Shown here: positions 1-8,799 of the stretch, in pieces
Layout: each line of letters opens with the position of its first letter
Numbering within the stretch: position 1 is the stretch's first letter
Source of the DNA: Rhodocyclaceae bacterium
GTDB lineage: Bacteria > Pseudomonadota > Gammaproteobacteria > Burkholderiales > Rhodocyclaceae
Length of the DNA stretch: 64,000 nt
Assembly (NCBI GenBank): GCA_020445665.1
Contig: JAGRGD010000093.1
Span: forward strand, 1-64,000
Direction of reading: 5' to 3'
The notes under the pieces: generated by a model
The model's input: the letters and a program-made list of their open reading frames with translations, nothing else
The model's database searches: none
What the model was told of the DNA's origin: nothing
Program-made: the position numbers and the translations under genes

Positions 1-1
1 G

Positions 2-1072
2 GATGCGCTGCCGCCCGCGGCGCGGCGCTGGATGACCCGTCCGGCCGCCGCCGGGGTCGCGCCGGCGCGGGTCCGTGACGTGGACGCGGCCGGGGAGCGG
101 CTTCTGGTTGTGGCAGACAACGAGGTTTCGGTGGTTGACGCGGCAGACGGGCGCCGCGTGGCGCACTGGCCGGAGGCCCGCCTCGTGGGCGCCGGCGTCG
201 CCGACACGCTGCGCTTCATCGACCGGGGCAACGGCGCGCTGGCCCTCGCCAGCGACGGGGTCGGCAGCGAGGGGATGCGCTCGCGGCTGTGGCTGTGGCG
301 CTGGGTCGACGGCCCGGCGCGGGAGATCGGTGACGGCAACCCGGTCGGGGCCCTCGCCAGCACACCGGACGGACGCTGGATCGCGAGCGGCGAGGGTAGC
401 CGCTGGCGGGAGGGTGACGGAGGCGAATGGCGGCTCGCGGGGCGCGCGCAACTGCGCCTGTGGGACGGTCAAAGTGGCCAGGTCGCGCGGACCCTGCCCT
501 TCGATGCGCCGGTCGAGGCGGTGGCCTTCAGCCCCTCTGGCGCACGCCTTGCCGCCCGCAGTGGCGATGCCGTCGTCGTCTTCGACACGCAGCGGGGTGA
601 CGAACTCGGGCGCTTCGCCGTCGGGCCGGACGAGGGCAGGGCCCCTGGCGGGCTGGTGTTCGCGGGCGAATCCCGCCTGCTGGCGCGCGAACCCGGCGGG
701 GTTCGGGTCTGGTCGCTGGCGCGGGACAGCAGCGACCGGATTTCGCTCGGCACCGGGCCGACCGCGCTGGGGGTCTCGCCCGGGGGCGGGCACCTGCTCG
801 CCTTCGATGACAACGGCCTGCGCGGCCTCTGGTCGGTGGCCGACGGGCAGCGCCTGGTCGAGCCCGTCGCCGGCCTTGCGCCGGTGTCGGCATGGATGCC
901 CGGCGACGGGGCCCTGCTGTTGCTCGACGGACGCGAACTGCGGCAGCTACGCTGGTCGGCGGACGCCCTGCTGGCCGAGGGTTGCCGCCGTGCGGGCGGC
1001 ACGCTGAGCGACGCGGAGTGGGCGCGCTACCTCCCCGACGCGGAGCCGCCCGGGGCCTGCGAGGGCCGCTGA
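2..1072 (+). CDS. WD40-type beta-propeller protein, C-terminal part (5' end outside window)
   Basis: The reading frame is open to the left edge of the window, so the ATG at 32 is probably internal and only the C-terminal ~356 residues are seen. Several WD40-like blades are visible, with repeated 'SPDG/SPSG ... A..S.D..V.V.D/W' patterns (TPDGRWIASGEG, FSPSGARLAARSGDAVVVFD, GGVRVWSL). The tail has the motif CRRAG.LSDAEWARYLPD....C. It resembles the 'AC..l.RNLt..EW..yl....Y..tC' ending common in large WD40 proteins fused to caspase, TIR or NTPase domains (recalled family knowledge). The N-terminal effector part, if any, lies upstream. Its 3' end overlaps the convergent YdjM-like gene by 46 bp. 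The propeller call is fairly sure; the wider role is unknown. Confidence 0.7.
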   Translation, partial: DALPPAARRWMTRPAAAGVAPARVRDVDAAGERLLVVADNEVSVVDAADGRRVAHWPEARLVGAGVADTLRFIDRGNGALALASDGVGSEGMRSRLWLWRWVDGPAREIGDGNPVGALASTPDGRWIASGEGSRWREGDGGEWRLAGRAQLRLWDGQSGQVARTLPFDAPVEAVAFSPSGARLAARSGDAVVVFDTQRGDELGRFAVGPDEGRAPGGLVFAGESRLLAREPGGVRVWSLARDSSDRISLGTGPTALGVSPGGGHLLAFDDNGLRGLWSVADGQRLVEPVAGLAPVSAWMPGDGALLLLDGRELRQLRWSADALLAEGCRRAGGTLSDAEWARYLPDAEPPGACEGR

Positions 1073-2073
1073 AGGGCCGGCTGCGGGGGAGCGGCCGGGT
1101 CGAAGATGCGCTGCCAGACCCACGCCACCCGAGCCATCGGCCGCTGGGCGGGCAGGCGCTCGGGGGGCACCGGATAGGCGTGCGGGTTGCTCATCCGGCC
1201 CACCTTGAAGCGGAAAATGTAGTCGGGCTCGAGCCCCATGCGCAGGTCCGTCACCACGATGTCGCCGGTCACGAGCGCGGCGGCGTTGAAGCCCCGGGTG
1301 AACCAGTCGAGTCGGGATACCGGCGCGCTGTCGGCGATCGGTGCGAGCAGCTCCGGGTGGCGCGGATAGGACGTGAACCGCAGCGCCCCGGGCGGGTCGA
1401 GGAGCGACAGGTAGCCTTCGTGGTAGGTCGCCGGTTCGACCGCGACGATGCGCCACAGCAGCGCGTTGAAGGGCGCGGGTGTGCTCAGCACCCGGGCGGA
1501 TCCGAGGCCCTGCCCGGCGAGCGCCTCCCGGGCGCGCGCGTCGATGACGGCCTTGGCGCCGACCGTCCCGAGCAGGTAGAGGCTCGACAGCGCCAGCCCG
1601 ATCGCGTTGGCGCGCAGCCCAGGTGGCCGCCGCACCGCAAGCCCCACGCCGGCCAGCAGGGGCAGGGTGTAGAGCGGGTCGATGATGAAGATCGTGGACC
1701 AGCCCACTGGCGTCGGGTCGAGGGGCCACAGCAGCTGCGTGCCGTAGACGGTGAAGGCGTCGAGCAGCGCGTGGGTGGCGAGCACCAGGAAGACCAGCGC
1801 TGTCCACCGCGCCAGCTGCCCCCGGCTGTCGGCGTGGAGCCGCATCAGCAGCCAGGCGATCGGCAGGGCGGCCAGGGCGTGAACCAGCAGCGAGTGGGTC
1901 GCGCTGCGGTGGTAGGTGAAGTCGCTGACCGGGTCGCCGAGGGAATAGAAGACGTCGAGGTCGGGCAGCGTGCCCAGGAGTGCACCCCAGGCGAAGGCCT
2001 TGCGACCGAACTGCCGGCCGGCCACGGCGCCACCGACGGCCGCGCCGAGGGCGATCTGAGTCAGCGAGTCCAT
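1027..2073 (-). CDS. YdjM-like membrane-bound metal-dependent hydrolase (DUF457)
   Basis: A 348-residue integral membrane protein. The N-terminus MDSLTQIALGAAVGG, then GTLPDLDVF and YHRSATHSLLVH, is the DUF457/YdjM signature. Its His/Asp residues (HRSATHS, PDLD) are thought to bind metal, and hydrophobic segments alternate with short loops through about residue 250. Family members sit in the inner membrane; E. coli YdjM is LexA-regulated and of unknown substrate. No LexA box is evident upstream here. The last ~15 codons overlap the convergent WD40 gene. A long G+C-rich hairpin lies upstream, between this gene and the giant repeat protein, so it probably has its own transcript. Confidence 0.85.
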   Translation of the reverse strand: MDSLTQIALGAAVGGAVAGRQFGRKAFAWGALLGTLPDLDVFYSLGDPVSDFTYHRSATHSLLVHALAALPIAWLLMRLHADSRGQLARWTALVFLVLATHALLDAFTVYGTQLLWPLDPTPVGWSTIFIIDPLYTLPLLAGVGLAVRRPPGLRANAIGLALSSLYLLGTVGAKAVIDARAREALAGQGLGSARVLSTPAPFNALLWRIVAVEPATYHEGYLSLLDPPGALRFTSYPRHPELLAPIADSAPVSRLDWFTRGFNAAALVTGDIVVTDLRMGLEPDYIFRFKVGRMSNPHAYPVPPERLPAQRPMARVAWVWQRIFDPAAPPQPALQRPSQAPGGSASGR

Positions 2074-2172
2074 GCCCCGGCCCTGTTCTCCTCCGAAGGA
2101 ATGCGCGCTGGACAGGCCCGCGACGGGCGCGTGTCCAGGCGAATGACCCGCGCCGGCGAAGAACGTTCAGCC

Positions 2173-2205
2173 CGGTCGCGCCCCGCTCGGCCCGGGGCGC
2201 GACCG
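2173..2205 (-). terminator. 13-bp perfect stem-loop after the giant repeat gene
   Basis: The arms CGGTCGCGCCCCG and CGGGGCGCGACCG pair perfectly over 13 bp around a 7-nt loop. The hairpin starts 8 bp beyond the stop codon of the giant IPTL-CTERM gene. No U-run follows, so it may be a U-less terminator or a 3' mRNA-protecting structure. Confidence 0.55.
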
Positions 2206-2212
2206 CGGCCTG

Positions 2213-5200
2213 TCAGTCGATGCGGCGGCGGTGACTCAGCGCGGCGCCGAGGCCCATCAGCGAGACCAGCAGCATCATGCCCCACTCCGACAGGGTCGGG
2301 ATGGCCGTGGCGCCGGCGAAGATGCCCGGGCCGCCCGGGTCGGTGATGGTGGTGGCGTTGGCGTCGAAGTCGAAGAGGCCGCTTTCGGTCAGCGGGAACA
2401 TGATGCGGGTCTTGTTGCCGACCTGGCTGACGCTGGTGGCGATGTTCACCCAGTTGCCCAAGGTGTTCTTCTTCCAGTAGCCGTTGATCGCCGAATTGGC
2501 CGGCACGAACAGGGTCACCGTCTCGGTCGCGCCGGGCGCCACGCTGGTCAGCGTGAAGCTGAATAGGCCATAGGGGAAGGTGACGTTCGTCGGCGGGTCC
2601 ACCGGCGCGGCCTGGGCTGCCACGCCGGTGAGCGGCGTGGTGCCGTCCTCGGCTGCGATGGTCGCCATCGCGCCGCCGACCGCGGTGGCGAGGGAGGCGA
2701 CGTGGTTCTGCTGGCTGTCCGGGATCGAATCGCCGTTGCCGTCACCCGTGCCGCCGCCGCTGGGATTGGGCACGCTGTCCTCCACCGAGTTGGCGATACC
2801 GTCGCTGTCCACCGCGTTGCCCACCGTGATGGCGTTGCCGCTCAGGTCGGCGATGACCTGGGCCACGTCGGCCCCGGTCGCCCAGTCTTCCAGCGCGGCG
2901 AGGTTGTACGCGGTGCTGTCCGAGGCCGAGGTGCCGTTCTGGTCGAGCAGGGCATTGACGCCCGTCAGATCGGCGCCGGCGAGGGTCGCCGTGAAGCTGG
3001 TGCTGCTGGTGACCTCCACATCACTGGTCGTGGTCAGCGTATAGCTGGCGCCCCCCTTGCCGGTGAAGCGCAGTTGCGACAGGTCGATGTCGTTGGCCGC
3101 GCCTGCGCGCGCCGGCATGCCGGTGCCGGTCACGACGAGTACACCGGTGGTGCCGTCGTAGTTGGCACTGGTGATCGTCGGTAGCGGCACGTTCGAGACG
3201 GTGATGCCGTTGCCGGTCACGTCTGCGACGGTCAGGGCCGCTGGGGTGGCGAGGCTCCAGTCCTCGAGTGCCGCCAGGTTGTAGGTGGTCGCGCCGGTTG
3301 AGGTGGTGCCGTTCTTGTTGAGCAGCGTATCCACCGCCGCCCGGTCGGCGGCGCCGAGCGCCAGGGTGAAGGTGGTTTCGCTGACGACATCCAGGTTCGC
3401 CGTGGCGGCCAGGGTGTGCGCTGCGCCACCTTCGCCGGTGATCGTGAAGCGACTGGCGTCGATGTCGTTCGTGGCACCGGCGACGGAAGCCAGGCGCGTG
3501 CCCGTTACCGTGAGTTGTCCGGTGGCGTGGTCGTAGGTGGCGCTGCTGATGGCGGGCACCGCGAAGTTCGAGACCGTGATGCCGTTGCCGGTCAGGTCGG
3601 CGATATTGGCCGCCGCGTCGGCGCCGGTCGCCCAGTCCTCGGCGGCCGCTAGGTTGTAGGTCGCGCCGCCCTCGGCGGCCGTGCCGTCCTTGGTCAGCAG
3701 GCCGTTGATCGAGGTGATGTCCAGGCCGCTTAGCGTGACCGTGAAGCTGGTGGCGGAGGTGATGTCCACATTCGACGACGCGGCAAGCGTATGGCTGCCC
3801 CCGCCTTCGCCGGCGATCGTCAGCTTGGTGACGTCGATGTCGTTGCCAGCGCCGGCGAATGCCGGGAAGCCGGTGCCGGTCACGGTCAGGGCCTTGCTAG
3901 CGGCATCGTAGGTTGCGCTGGTGATCGTCGGCGCAGCCACGTTCGAGACGGTCACGCCGTTGCCGGTGAGATCGGCCACATTCACCGCCGCGTCGGCGCC
4001 GGCAGCCCAGTCGTCGGCAGCGGCGAGGTTGTAGGTTGTGCCGCTGGTCGAGGTGGCGCCCGCCTTGTTGAGGATTGGCCCCAGGGCCTGCCGGTCGGCC
4101 GCGTTGAGCGTGACGGAGAATTCCGTAGGGCTGGTGATATCGACAGCCGACGAGGTCAGCGTGTAGCTCGCGCCCCCTTCGCCGGTCAGGGTCAGTTTCG
4201 TGAGGTCGATGTCGTTGTTGGCGCCGGCGAGGGATGTGAAGGCCGTGCCGGTGACCGTCAGTACGCCGGTGCTGGCGTCATAGGCGGCGGCGGTGAGGGT
4301 CGGTGTCGGTACGCCGGATGCAGTGACGGCGTTGCTGGCGTCGGCCACATTGACGAGCAGGTCGTCGCCGGTCGCCCAGTCCTCGGCCGCGGCGAGGTTG
4401 TAGGTCGTGCCGCCGGTCGAGCTCGTCCCGGCCTTGTTGACGATCTGCGCGACCGCTGCATTGTCCGTGGCGTCCAGCGTGACGGTGAAGGACGTGGCGC
4501 TGGTGATCTCCACGTCGGCCGTCGAGGTCAGCTGATAGGTCGCGCCGCCTTCGCCGGTGAAGGTCAGCAGCGAGGCATCGATGTCGTTGGTGAGGCCGGT
4601 GAGCGACTTGAGGCCGGTGCCGGTGACGACCAGTGTGCCGGTGTTGACGTTGTAGGTGGCGCTGGTGATCGCCGACGGGGCGACGTTGGAGACCGTCACC
4701 CCGTTCAGGGCGTCCGCGACGTTGAGTGCCGCGTCGGCACCGCGCGCCCAGTCCTCCTGGGCGTTCAGGTTGTAGGTGGCGCCGCCGGTCGAGAGGGTGC
4801 CATTCTTGTTCAGGAAGGTCGTGACCGCGGCTTGGTCGCTGGCGTTCAGCGTGACCGAGAACGCCGTGGTGCTAGTGACCTCGACACTGGCGGACGTCAG
4901 GGTGTGTGTGCTGCCGTCCTCGCCGGACAGCACCAGCTTTGTCACGTCGATGTCGTTGGCCGCGCCGGCGCGGCTTGAGAACCCCGTGCCGGTGACGGCC
5001 AGCACACCGGTGGAGAGGTTCAGCGTGGCGCTGGTGATCGTCGGGATCGGTACGTTCGAGACCGTAACGGGGTTGCTGGGATCGCTGATGTCGCTGGTAA
5101 GGCTGGCGTCGGTGAGCCAGTTGTCTGCCGCCGACAGGGTGTAGGTCGTGATGTCGGTGGAGAGGGTGCCGTCCTTGTTGAGGATCAGGCCGATCGCAGC

Positions 5201-7699
5201 CCTGTCGGTTGCCGACAGGGTCAGCGTGAATTGGGTGGGGCTGTTGAGCTCGACGTCGGCCGTGTCGGTAAGCGTGTAGGTCGCGCCACCTTCGCCCAGT
5301 AGCGTCAGCGTGCTCGCGTCCACGTCGGCGCCTGAGCCGTTGGCGACGTAGCTGCTGCCGGTGACGACCAGAACGCCCGTGCCCGCGTTGTAGGTGGCGC
5401 TGGTGATCGACGGGATGCCGGAGCTCAGCTGGCTTGAGCTTGCCGCTGTGAGCCCGCCCGAGGTGGCCTGCAGGTTGAAGGTCTCGGCGCTCGAGCCGGA
5501 ATTGGTGTAGGTCAGCGTCAGGCCGGTAAAGGTGACCGCCCCCGAGGTGGGCGACAGCGTGACGGTGCTGCCATTGCCGTCCGTGTCGCCGGTGACGGTC
5601 ATCGTCGCCGAACCGGCCCCGTTGATCTCCGACAGCACGATGCTGGTCGCATAGTCGGTGTCGACGGCGTTGTCGGCGTTGACGGCCCGGACCACCGGAT
5701 CGGTCGTGAAGTCGAGGGCTGCGCCGCTCGTCAGCGACAGGGGCGAGGGTTGGGTCGCGAAGAGAAGCTTGGTGGCGACGACATCGGACAGGAGCGCATT
5801 GGAGGTAAGCGTGGTGAACACGCTGTCATCCGCGCTCAAGGCGAAGGATTCGTTGTCATTGACGGCCGTATAGACCACGTTGCTGAACGTGGCCACGCCC
5901 GAGGTGGGAGTGACCGTCGTCGTGCCCGACACGGCGCCGGCACCGCTGCTCTTGGAAACGGTGATATCGAGGCTGTAGGCGGAATCCACGGTGCCGTTCG
6001 CATCGACGCCGGCGACGGCGAAGCTCGTCATCGTCTGGCCCGACGCGTTCCCCGATGTGGGCGCGGTCGAGAACGCGAGCCGGGTAGCGACCACGTCGGC
6101 TGTCAGAGAGGCGGACGTGAGTGTCGGCAGGGCGGCCGAGTCCGCATCCAGAACGTAGGATTCGCCGTCTGCTGCCGCCGAGTAGACCACGTTGCTGAAC
6201 GTGGCGACGCCTGAAGTCGCCGCCACCGTCGTCGTGCCCGAAATCGCGCCGGATCCGGCGTTCTTCGAGATGACGACGTTGCTGGTGTGGTCGGTGTCGA
6301 TGGTGCCATCCGCGTTGGCAGCCCTGACGGCGAACGACGTCATCGCCGCGCCCGAGGTGTCCCCCGAGGTGGGCGCGGGCGAGAAGACCAGCTGGGTGGC
6401 GACGACGTCGGACAACAGCGCGCTGGAGGTGATCGTCGTGAAAGCGCCCGAATCGGCGGCGAGCGCGAAGGATTCGCCATCGGTGGTGGCGGTGTAGACC
6501 ACGTTGCTGAAGGTGGCCACGCCCGAGACCGGTGCCACCGTCGTGGTGCCCGATACGGCGCCCAGGCCCGCACTCTTGGAGACGTTCACGTTGGTGCTGT
6601 AGTCGGTATCCACGTTGCCGACCGCATCGGTCGCAGAGACGGCGAAGGGCGTCATTGCCAGACCAGAGGCATCGCCGGAGGAGGGCGCCGTCGAGAATGC
6701 CAGCTTGGTGGCGGTGACGGAGGTCGCCATGGCGCCGGTCGACACGTTGGTGTTGGTGCCGGTCATGGTCGTCTTGCTGGTGTTGATCGTCAGGTCCGTG
6801 TCGCCGTCGATGCCGAGGGTCAGGGTCTGGTTGTCGGTGATGCCGGTGTTGTCGTTCCAGTAGGCGCTGACCGTGCAGGTGGTCGAGCCGCCATCGGCGA
6901 CGCTGACGGTCAGGCCGGAGAAGGTGACGGTAGTGCCGGACGGGGCGATGTCGGCTCTTGTTGCGCAGCCGGAGAGCCCGAAGCGGAGCTTCGAGAAGTT
7001 GCCCGAGGCCGTGCCGGTCAGGTTCAGGCGGATCTCACTGACGTCCAGCGTGAAGCCATCTCCGCCACCGCCGTCCTGAATCTTGAAGTCGAAGACGTTG
7101 ATCTTGTTGCCGCTGCCCGAGGCGGTGGTGGGGAGGTTGATGGGCTCGGTGACGCCTGCGGCGGCGACCAGGGTGCCGTCGTTATCGCTGGATGGTACGG
7201 CGGGGCCGGTACAGTCCGAATGGAAGCTACACGTACTGGCACGAGTCGTGTCGATACACGTGCCTGGTGACCCTGAGGTCGAGCACGTGCCCGTTCCGCG
7301 AATTCCGGCAAACGAGGATGTCGCGCGCGAAGCGCTACCCGTGTCACCGACAAGTGCGGCCGACAGAGTGCGGCTCGAGCGAACGCGACGGTTTTCTCGC
7401 AAGTCTTTGAGAAACGATTGCACGGTGCCGATGTCGGCCTGATCGCCCTGGGAATGTGCATTGGACGAATAGACGCCGTCTGCAGGCGCGGAGACAGCGG
7501 TATGCGCACTGGCAACGTAAGTGCGACGGGTGCCCCCTCGAGAGAACGACACTCTGGAATTCGCCCCTGGCGCGACTGCGCACGCGGCCAGAAGGGGCAC
7601 CGCCATTGCAGCGCCGGCCTTGCCCAGCGCACTCGTCCGGGACACCCGCATCGTCGGAGGGGTCTGGATGGGTGTGGGCTTCAGACGGATATCGGTCAC
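2213..7699 (-). CDS. Giant repeat surface protein with lipobox-like signal and IPTL-CTERM sorting domain
   Basis: About 1828 residues from a GTG whose codon overlaps the TGA of the upstream TIGR03032 gene (GTGA). An ATG at 7651 is the alternative start, giving 1812 residues with a shorter n-region. The signal segment ends VPLLAAC, which fits a lipobox (LAAC) but could also be cut by signal peptidase I. A short Cys-rich stretch lies near residues 125-155. Then come four ~103-residue repeats beginning VATxLxFSTAPTSG (about 326-750) and seven ~122-residue repeats beginning PTITSATYD..TGVLTVTGTG (about 760-1625). A DSDGI..VED calcium-type linker and a choice-of-anchor-U-like domain follow. The C-terminus is IPTLSEWG, a transmembrane helix and RRR. 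IPTLxxWG-CTERM proteins are processed by exosortase H-type enzymes; none is in this window. Likely surface or extracellular, possibly adhesive. The ligand is unknown. Confidence 0.85.
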   Translation of the reverse strand: MTDIRLKPTPIQTPPTMRVSRTSALGKAGAAMAVPLLAACAVAPGANSRVSFSRGGTRRTYVASAHTAVSAPADGVYSSNAHSQGDQADIGTVQSFLKDLRENRRVRSSRTLSAALVGDTGSASRATSSFAGIRGTGTCSTSGSPGTCIDTTRASTCSFHSDCTGPAVPSSDNDGTLVAAAGVTEPINLPTTASGSGNKINVFDFKIQDGGGGDGFTLDVSEIRLNLTGTASGNFSKLRFGLSGCATRADIAPSGTTVTFSGLTVSVADGGSTTCTVSAYWNDNTGITDNQTLTLGIDGDTDLTINTSKTTMTGTNTNVSTGAMATSVTATKLAFSTAPSSGDASGLAMTPFAVSATDAVGNVDTDYSTNVNVSKSAGLGAVSGTTTVAPVSGVATFSNVVYTATTDGESFALAADSGAFTTITSSALLSDVVATQLVFSPAPTSGDTSGAAMTSFAVRAANADGTIDTDHTSNVVISKNAGSGAISGTTTVAATSGVATFSNVVYSAAADGESYVLDADSAALPTLTSASLTADVVATRLAFSTAPTSGNASGQTMTSFAVAGVDANGTVDSAYSLDITVSKSSGAGAVSGTTTVTPTSGVATFSNVVYTAVNDNESFALSADDSVFTTLTSNALLSDVVATKLLFATQPSPLSLTSGAALDFTTDPVVRAVNADNAVDTDYATSIVLSEINGAGSATMTVTGDTDGNGSTVTLSPTSGAVTFTGLTLTYTNSGSSAETFNLQATSGGLTAASSSQLSSGIPSITSATYNAGTGVLVVTGSSYVANGSGADVDASTLTLLGEGGATYTLTDTADVELNSPTQFTLTLSATDRAAIGLILNKDGTLSTDITTYTLSAADNWLTDASLTSDISDPSNPVTVSNVPIPTITSATLNLSTGVLAVTGTGFSSRAGAANDIDVTKLVLSGEDGSTHTLTSASVEVTSTTAFSVTLNASDQAAVTTFLNKNGTLSTGGATYNLNAQEDWARGADAALNVADALNGVTVSNVAPSAITSATYNVNTGTLVVTGTGLKSLTGLTNDIDASLLTFTGEGGATYQLTSTADVEITSATSFTVTLDATDNAAVAQIVNKAGTSSTGGTTYNLAAAEDWATGDDLLVNVADASNAVTASGVPTPTLTAAAYDASTGVLTVTGTAFTSLAGANNDIDLTKLTLTGEGGASYTLTSSAVDITSPTEFSVTLNAADRQALGPILNKAGATSTSGTTYNLAAADDWAAGADAAVNVADLTGNGVTVSNVAAPTITSATYDAASKALTVTGTGFPAFAGAGNDIDVTKLTIAGEGGGSHTLAASSNVDITSATSFTVTLSGLDITSINGLLTKDGTAAEGGATYNLAAAEDWATGADAAANIADLTGNGITVSNFAVPAISSATYDHATGQLTVTGTRLASVAGATNDIDASRFTITGEGGAAHTLAATANLDVVSETTFTLALGAADRAAVDTLLNKNGTTSTGATTYNLAALEDWSLATPAALTVADVTGNGITVSNVPLPTITSANYDGTTGVLVVTGTGMPARAGAANDIDLSQLRFTGKGGASYTLTTTSDVEVTSSTSFTATLAGADLTGVNALLDQNGTSASDSTAYNLAALEDWATGADVAQVIADLSGNAITVGNAVDSDGIANSVEDSVPNPSGGGTGDGNGDSIPDSQQNHVASLATAVGGAMATIAAEDGTTPLTGVAAQAAPVDPPTNVTFPYGLFSFTLTSVAPGATETVTLFVPANSAINGYWKKNTLGNWVNIATSVSQVGNKTRIMFPLTESGLFDFDANATTITDPGGPGIFAGATAIPTLSEWGMMLLVSLMGLGAALSHRRRID
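2815..5420 (-). repeat. Seven tandem ~365-bp coding repeats (repeat family B of the giant protein)
   Basis: Seven copies of a ~120-125-residue module, each starting with a variant of PTITSATYD.STG.L.VTGTGF. Each continues with GAxNDIDxxKLTxxGEGGxxxTL, ITSATSFTVTL, LLNKxGTxSTGGTTYNLAAAEDWATGAD and NVADxxGNGVTVSN. Copies differ by many substitutions, so this is an old internal amplification and not a recent slippage product. Confidence 0.85.
5430..6720 (-). repeat. Four tandem ~310-bp coding repeats (repeat family A of the giant protein)
   Basis: Four copies of a ~103-residue module starting VATxLxFSTAPTSGxASG. Each continues with MTSFAVxAxDAxGTVDTDYS, SKSxGxGAVSGTTTV, TSGVATFSNVVYTA and ALxSDV. 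The pattern resembles bacterial Ig-like modules. The fourth copy is diverged and longer (GDTDGNGSTVTLSPTSGAVTF). Confidence 0.8.
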
Positions 7700-8799
7700 G
7701 TTGCGACTTCTGTGGGTGTTTGGCTGCCCAGGGAAGGGAATTCGAAGATCGACGAAACCAATTCGTCGTCGATATGGAGCAAGTCCGGGAAGGTCGGCCC
7801 GTGAATCACGCCGACGTCATATATCTGATTCACGTCACCGGTGAACTCGAGCCGCTCGAGGATCTCTCCGCGTTCGATGTCGATCACATACAGGCCCGCG
7901 ACCGTTTCCGGGTGACTTGCATTGAGGGGCAATTGCGCGGCCGCAGTAGAGCGGCGCGAGCGGGAGGTGCCCAGGAACATCAGTGGGCCATGAAACGCCA
8001 TGCCCCGTGTAAATCCGGGAAGCGTGAGTAGGTCTTCGTGGGCGCCACTTTCCGGGTCGATCCGGCACAGCGTGCCGTGGCCGGAATTGCAGTAGTACAC
8101 GTGGTTCTGCCACCAGCGGGGCGAGTGCGGCATCAACAGACCTTCGACGAGGATGCGATCGCCTTCGATGTCCATGAGGCGGCCGACCGGCGTGCGTTCC
8201 TTGCGCCAGTACGAAGCGTCGTCGTGGTCACTGAACATCGTTACGTAGCGCGGCTGACCGTCGCGCATCGCCAGGCCGTTCAGGTGGCAGCGGTCTTCGT
8301 TGACCAGCGCGCTGATGAAGGGCGGCTTCCACATGGGCACGAAGCTGCTGTCCGGCCGGATCAGCGACAGGCAGGAGAAGGCCGAGTTGGTGACCCACAG
8401 GCCGGCGTCGCCCCAGGCGATGTCGTGTACGTTGATCATGCCGGTGATGTGGGTGCTGCGCGGTACGAAGCAGGCGTCCACCTGGCCGACGGGCTCGAGG
8501 TCGGGCGCCACCGCGTCGAAGCGGCGGAAGTCGATCAGCTGGGCGTGGATGCCGAGGACGATGCGCTGCGAATCCACCGCCAGGCCCATCGGCCGAGGAA
8601 AGGCCTTGAGGCTGATGTTGAGCTGGTCCTCGCCGGCGCGCACCAGGATCACCCGGTTGGCCTGGTAGGAGGTCAGCACCAGCGAAATGCCGAGGGTCTT
8701 GAGGAGGGTATGGAAGCCCTCGGAGGCGAGGCAGCTGAAGTCTGGCTCGCGGGCTTCGTCGTCAGTCGGGGGGGCTGCTGCGTGATCGGGCTGGGTCAC
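7696..8799 (-). CDS. TIGR03032 family protein (beta-propeller-like, unknown function)
   Basis: 367 residues from the GTG at 8799. An upstream TTG at 8847 is possible but deep inside the protease gene, so I prefer the GTG. Recognisable TIGR03032 features are LGISLVLTSYQANRVILV near the N-terminus, PRPMGLAVD, HDIAWG..GLWVTNSAFSCLS, CHLNGLAM..G.PRYVT, MPHSPRWW..HVYYCNSGHGTL and LPGFTRGMAF. The family resembles six-bladed propellers; no reaction is known. No signal peptide is seen, so it is probably cytoplasmic. Its 5' end overlaps the protease gene by 38 bp and its stop overlaps the start of the giant IPTL-CTERM gene, which argues for translational coupling. Confidence 0.85.
   Translation of the reverse strand: MTQPDHAAAPPTDDEAREPDFSCLASEGFHTLLKTLGISLVLTSYQANRVILVRAGEDQLNISLKAFPRPMGLAVDSQRIVLGIHAQLIDFRRFDAVAPDLEPVGQVDACFVPRSTHITGMINVHDIAWGDAGLWVTNSAFSCLSLIRPDSSFVPMWKPPFISALVNEDRCHLNGLAMRDGQPRYVTMFSDHDDASYWRKERTPVGRLMDIEGDRILVEGLLMPHSPRWWQNHVYYCNSGHGTLCRIDPESGAHEDLLTLPGFTRGMAFHGPLMFLGTSRSRRSTAAAQLPLNASHPETVAGLYVIDIERGEILERLEFTGDVNQIYDVGVIHGPTFPDLLHIDDELVSSIFEFPSLGSQTPTEVAT

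Noticed and set aside
892..2346. A 484-codon plus-strand frame overlapping the YdjM-like gene
   Set aside because: Arg/Gly-rich translation without pattern; the opposite strand encodes a recognised membrane family.
2815..6720. Regularly spaced similar DNA blocks that could suggest a CRISPR-like or satellite array
   Set aside because: The periodicity (~310 and ~365 bp) is that of protein modules in one continuous frame, with substitutions typical of coding repeats.
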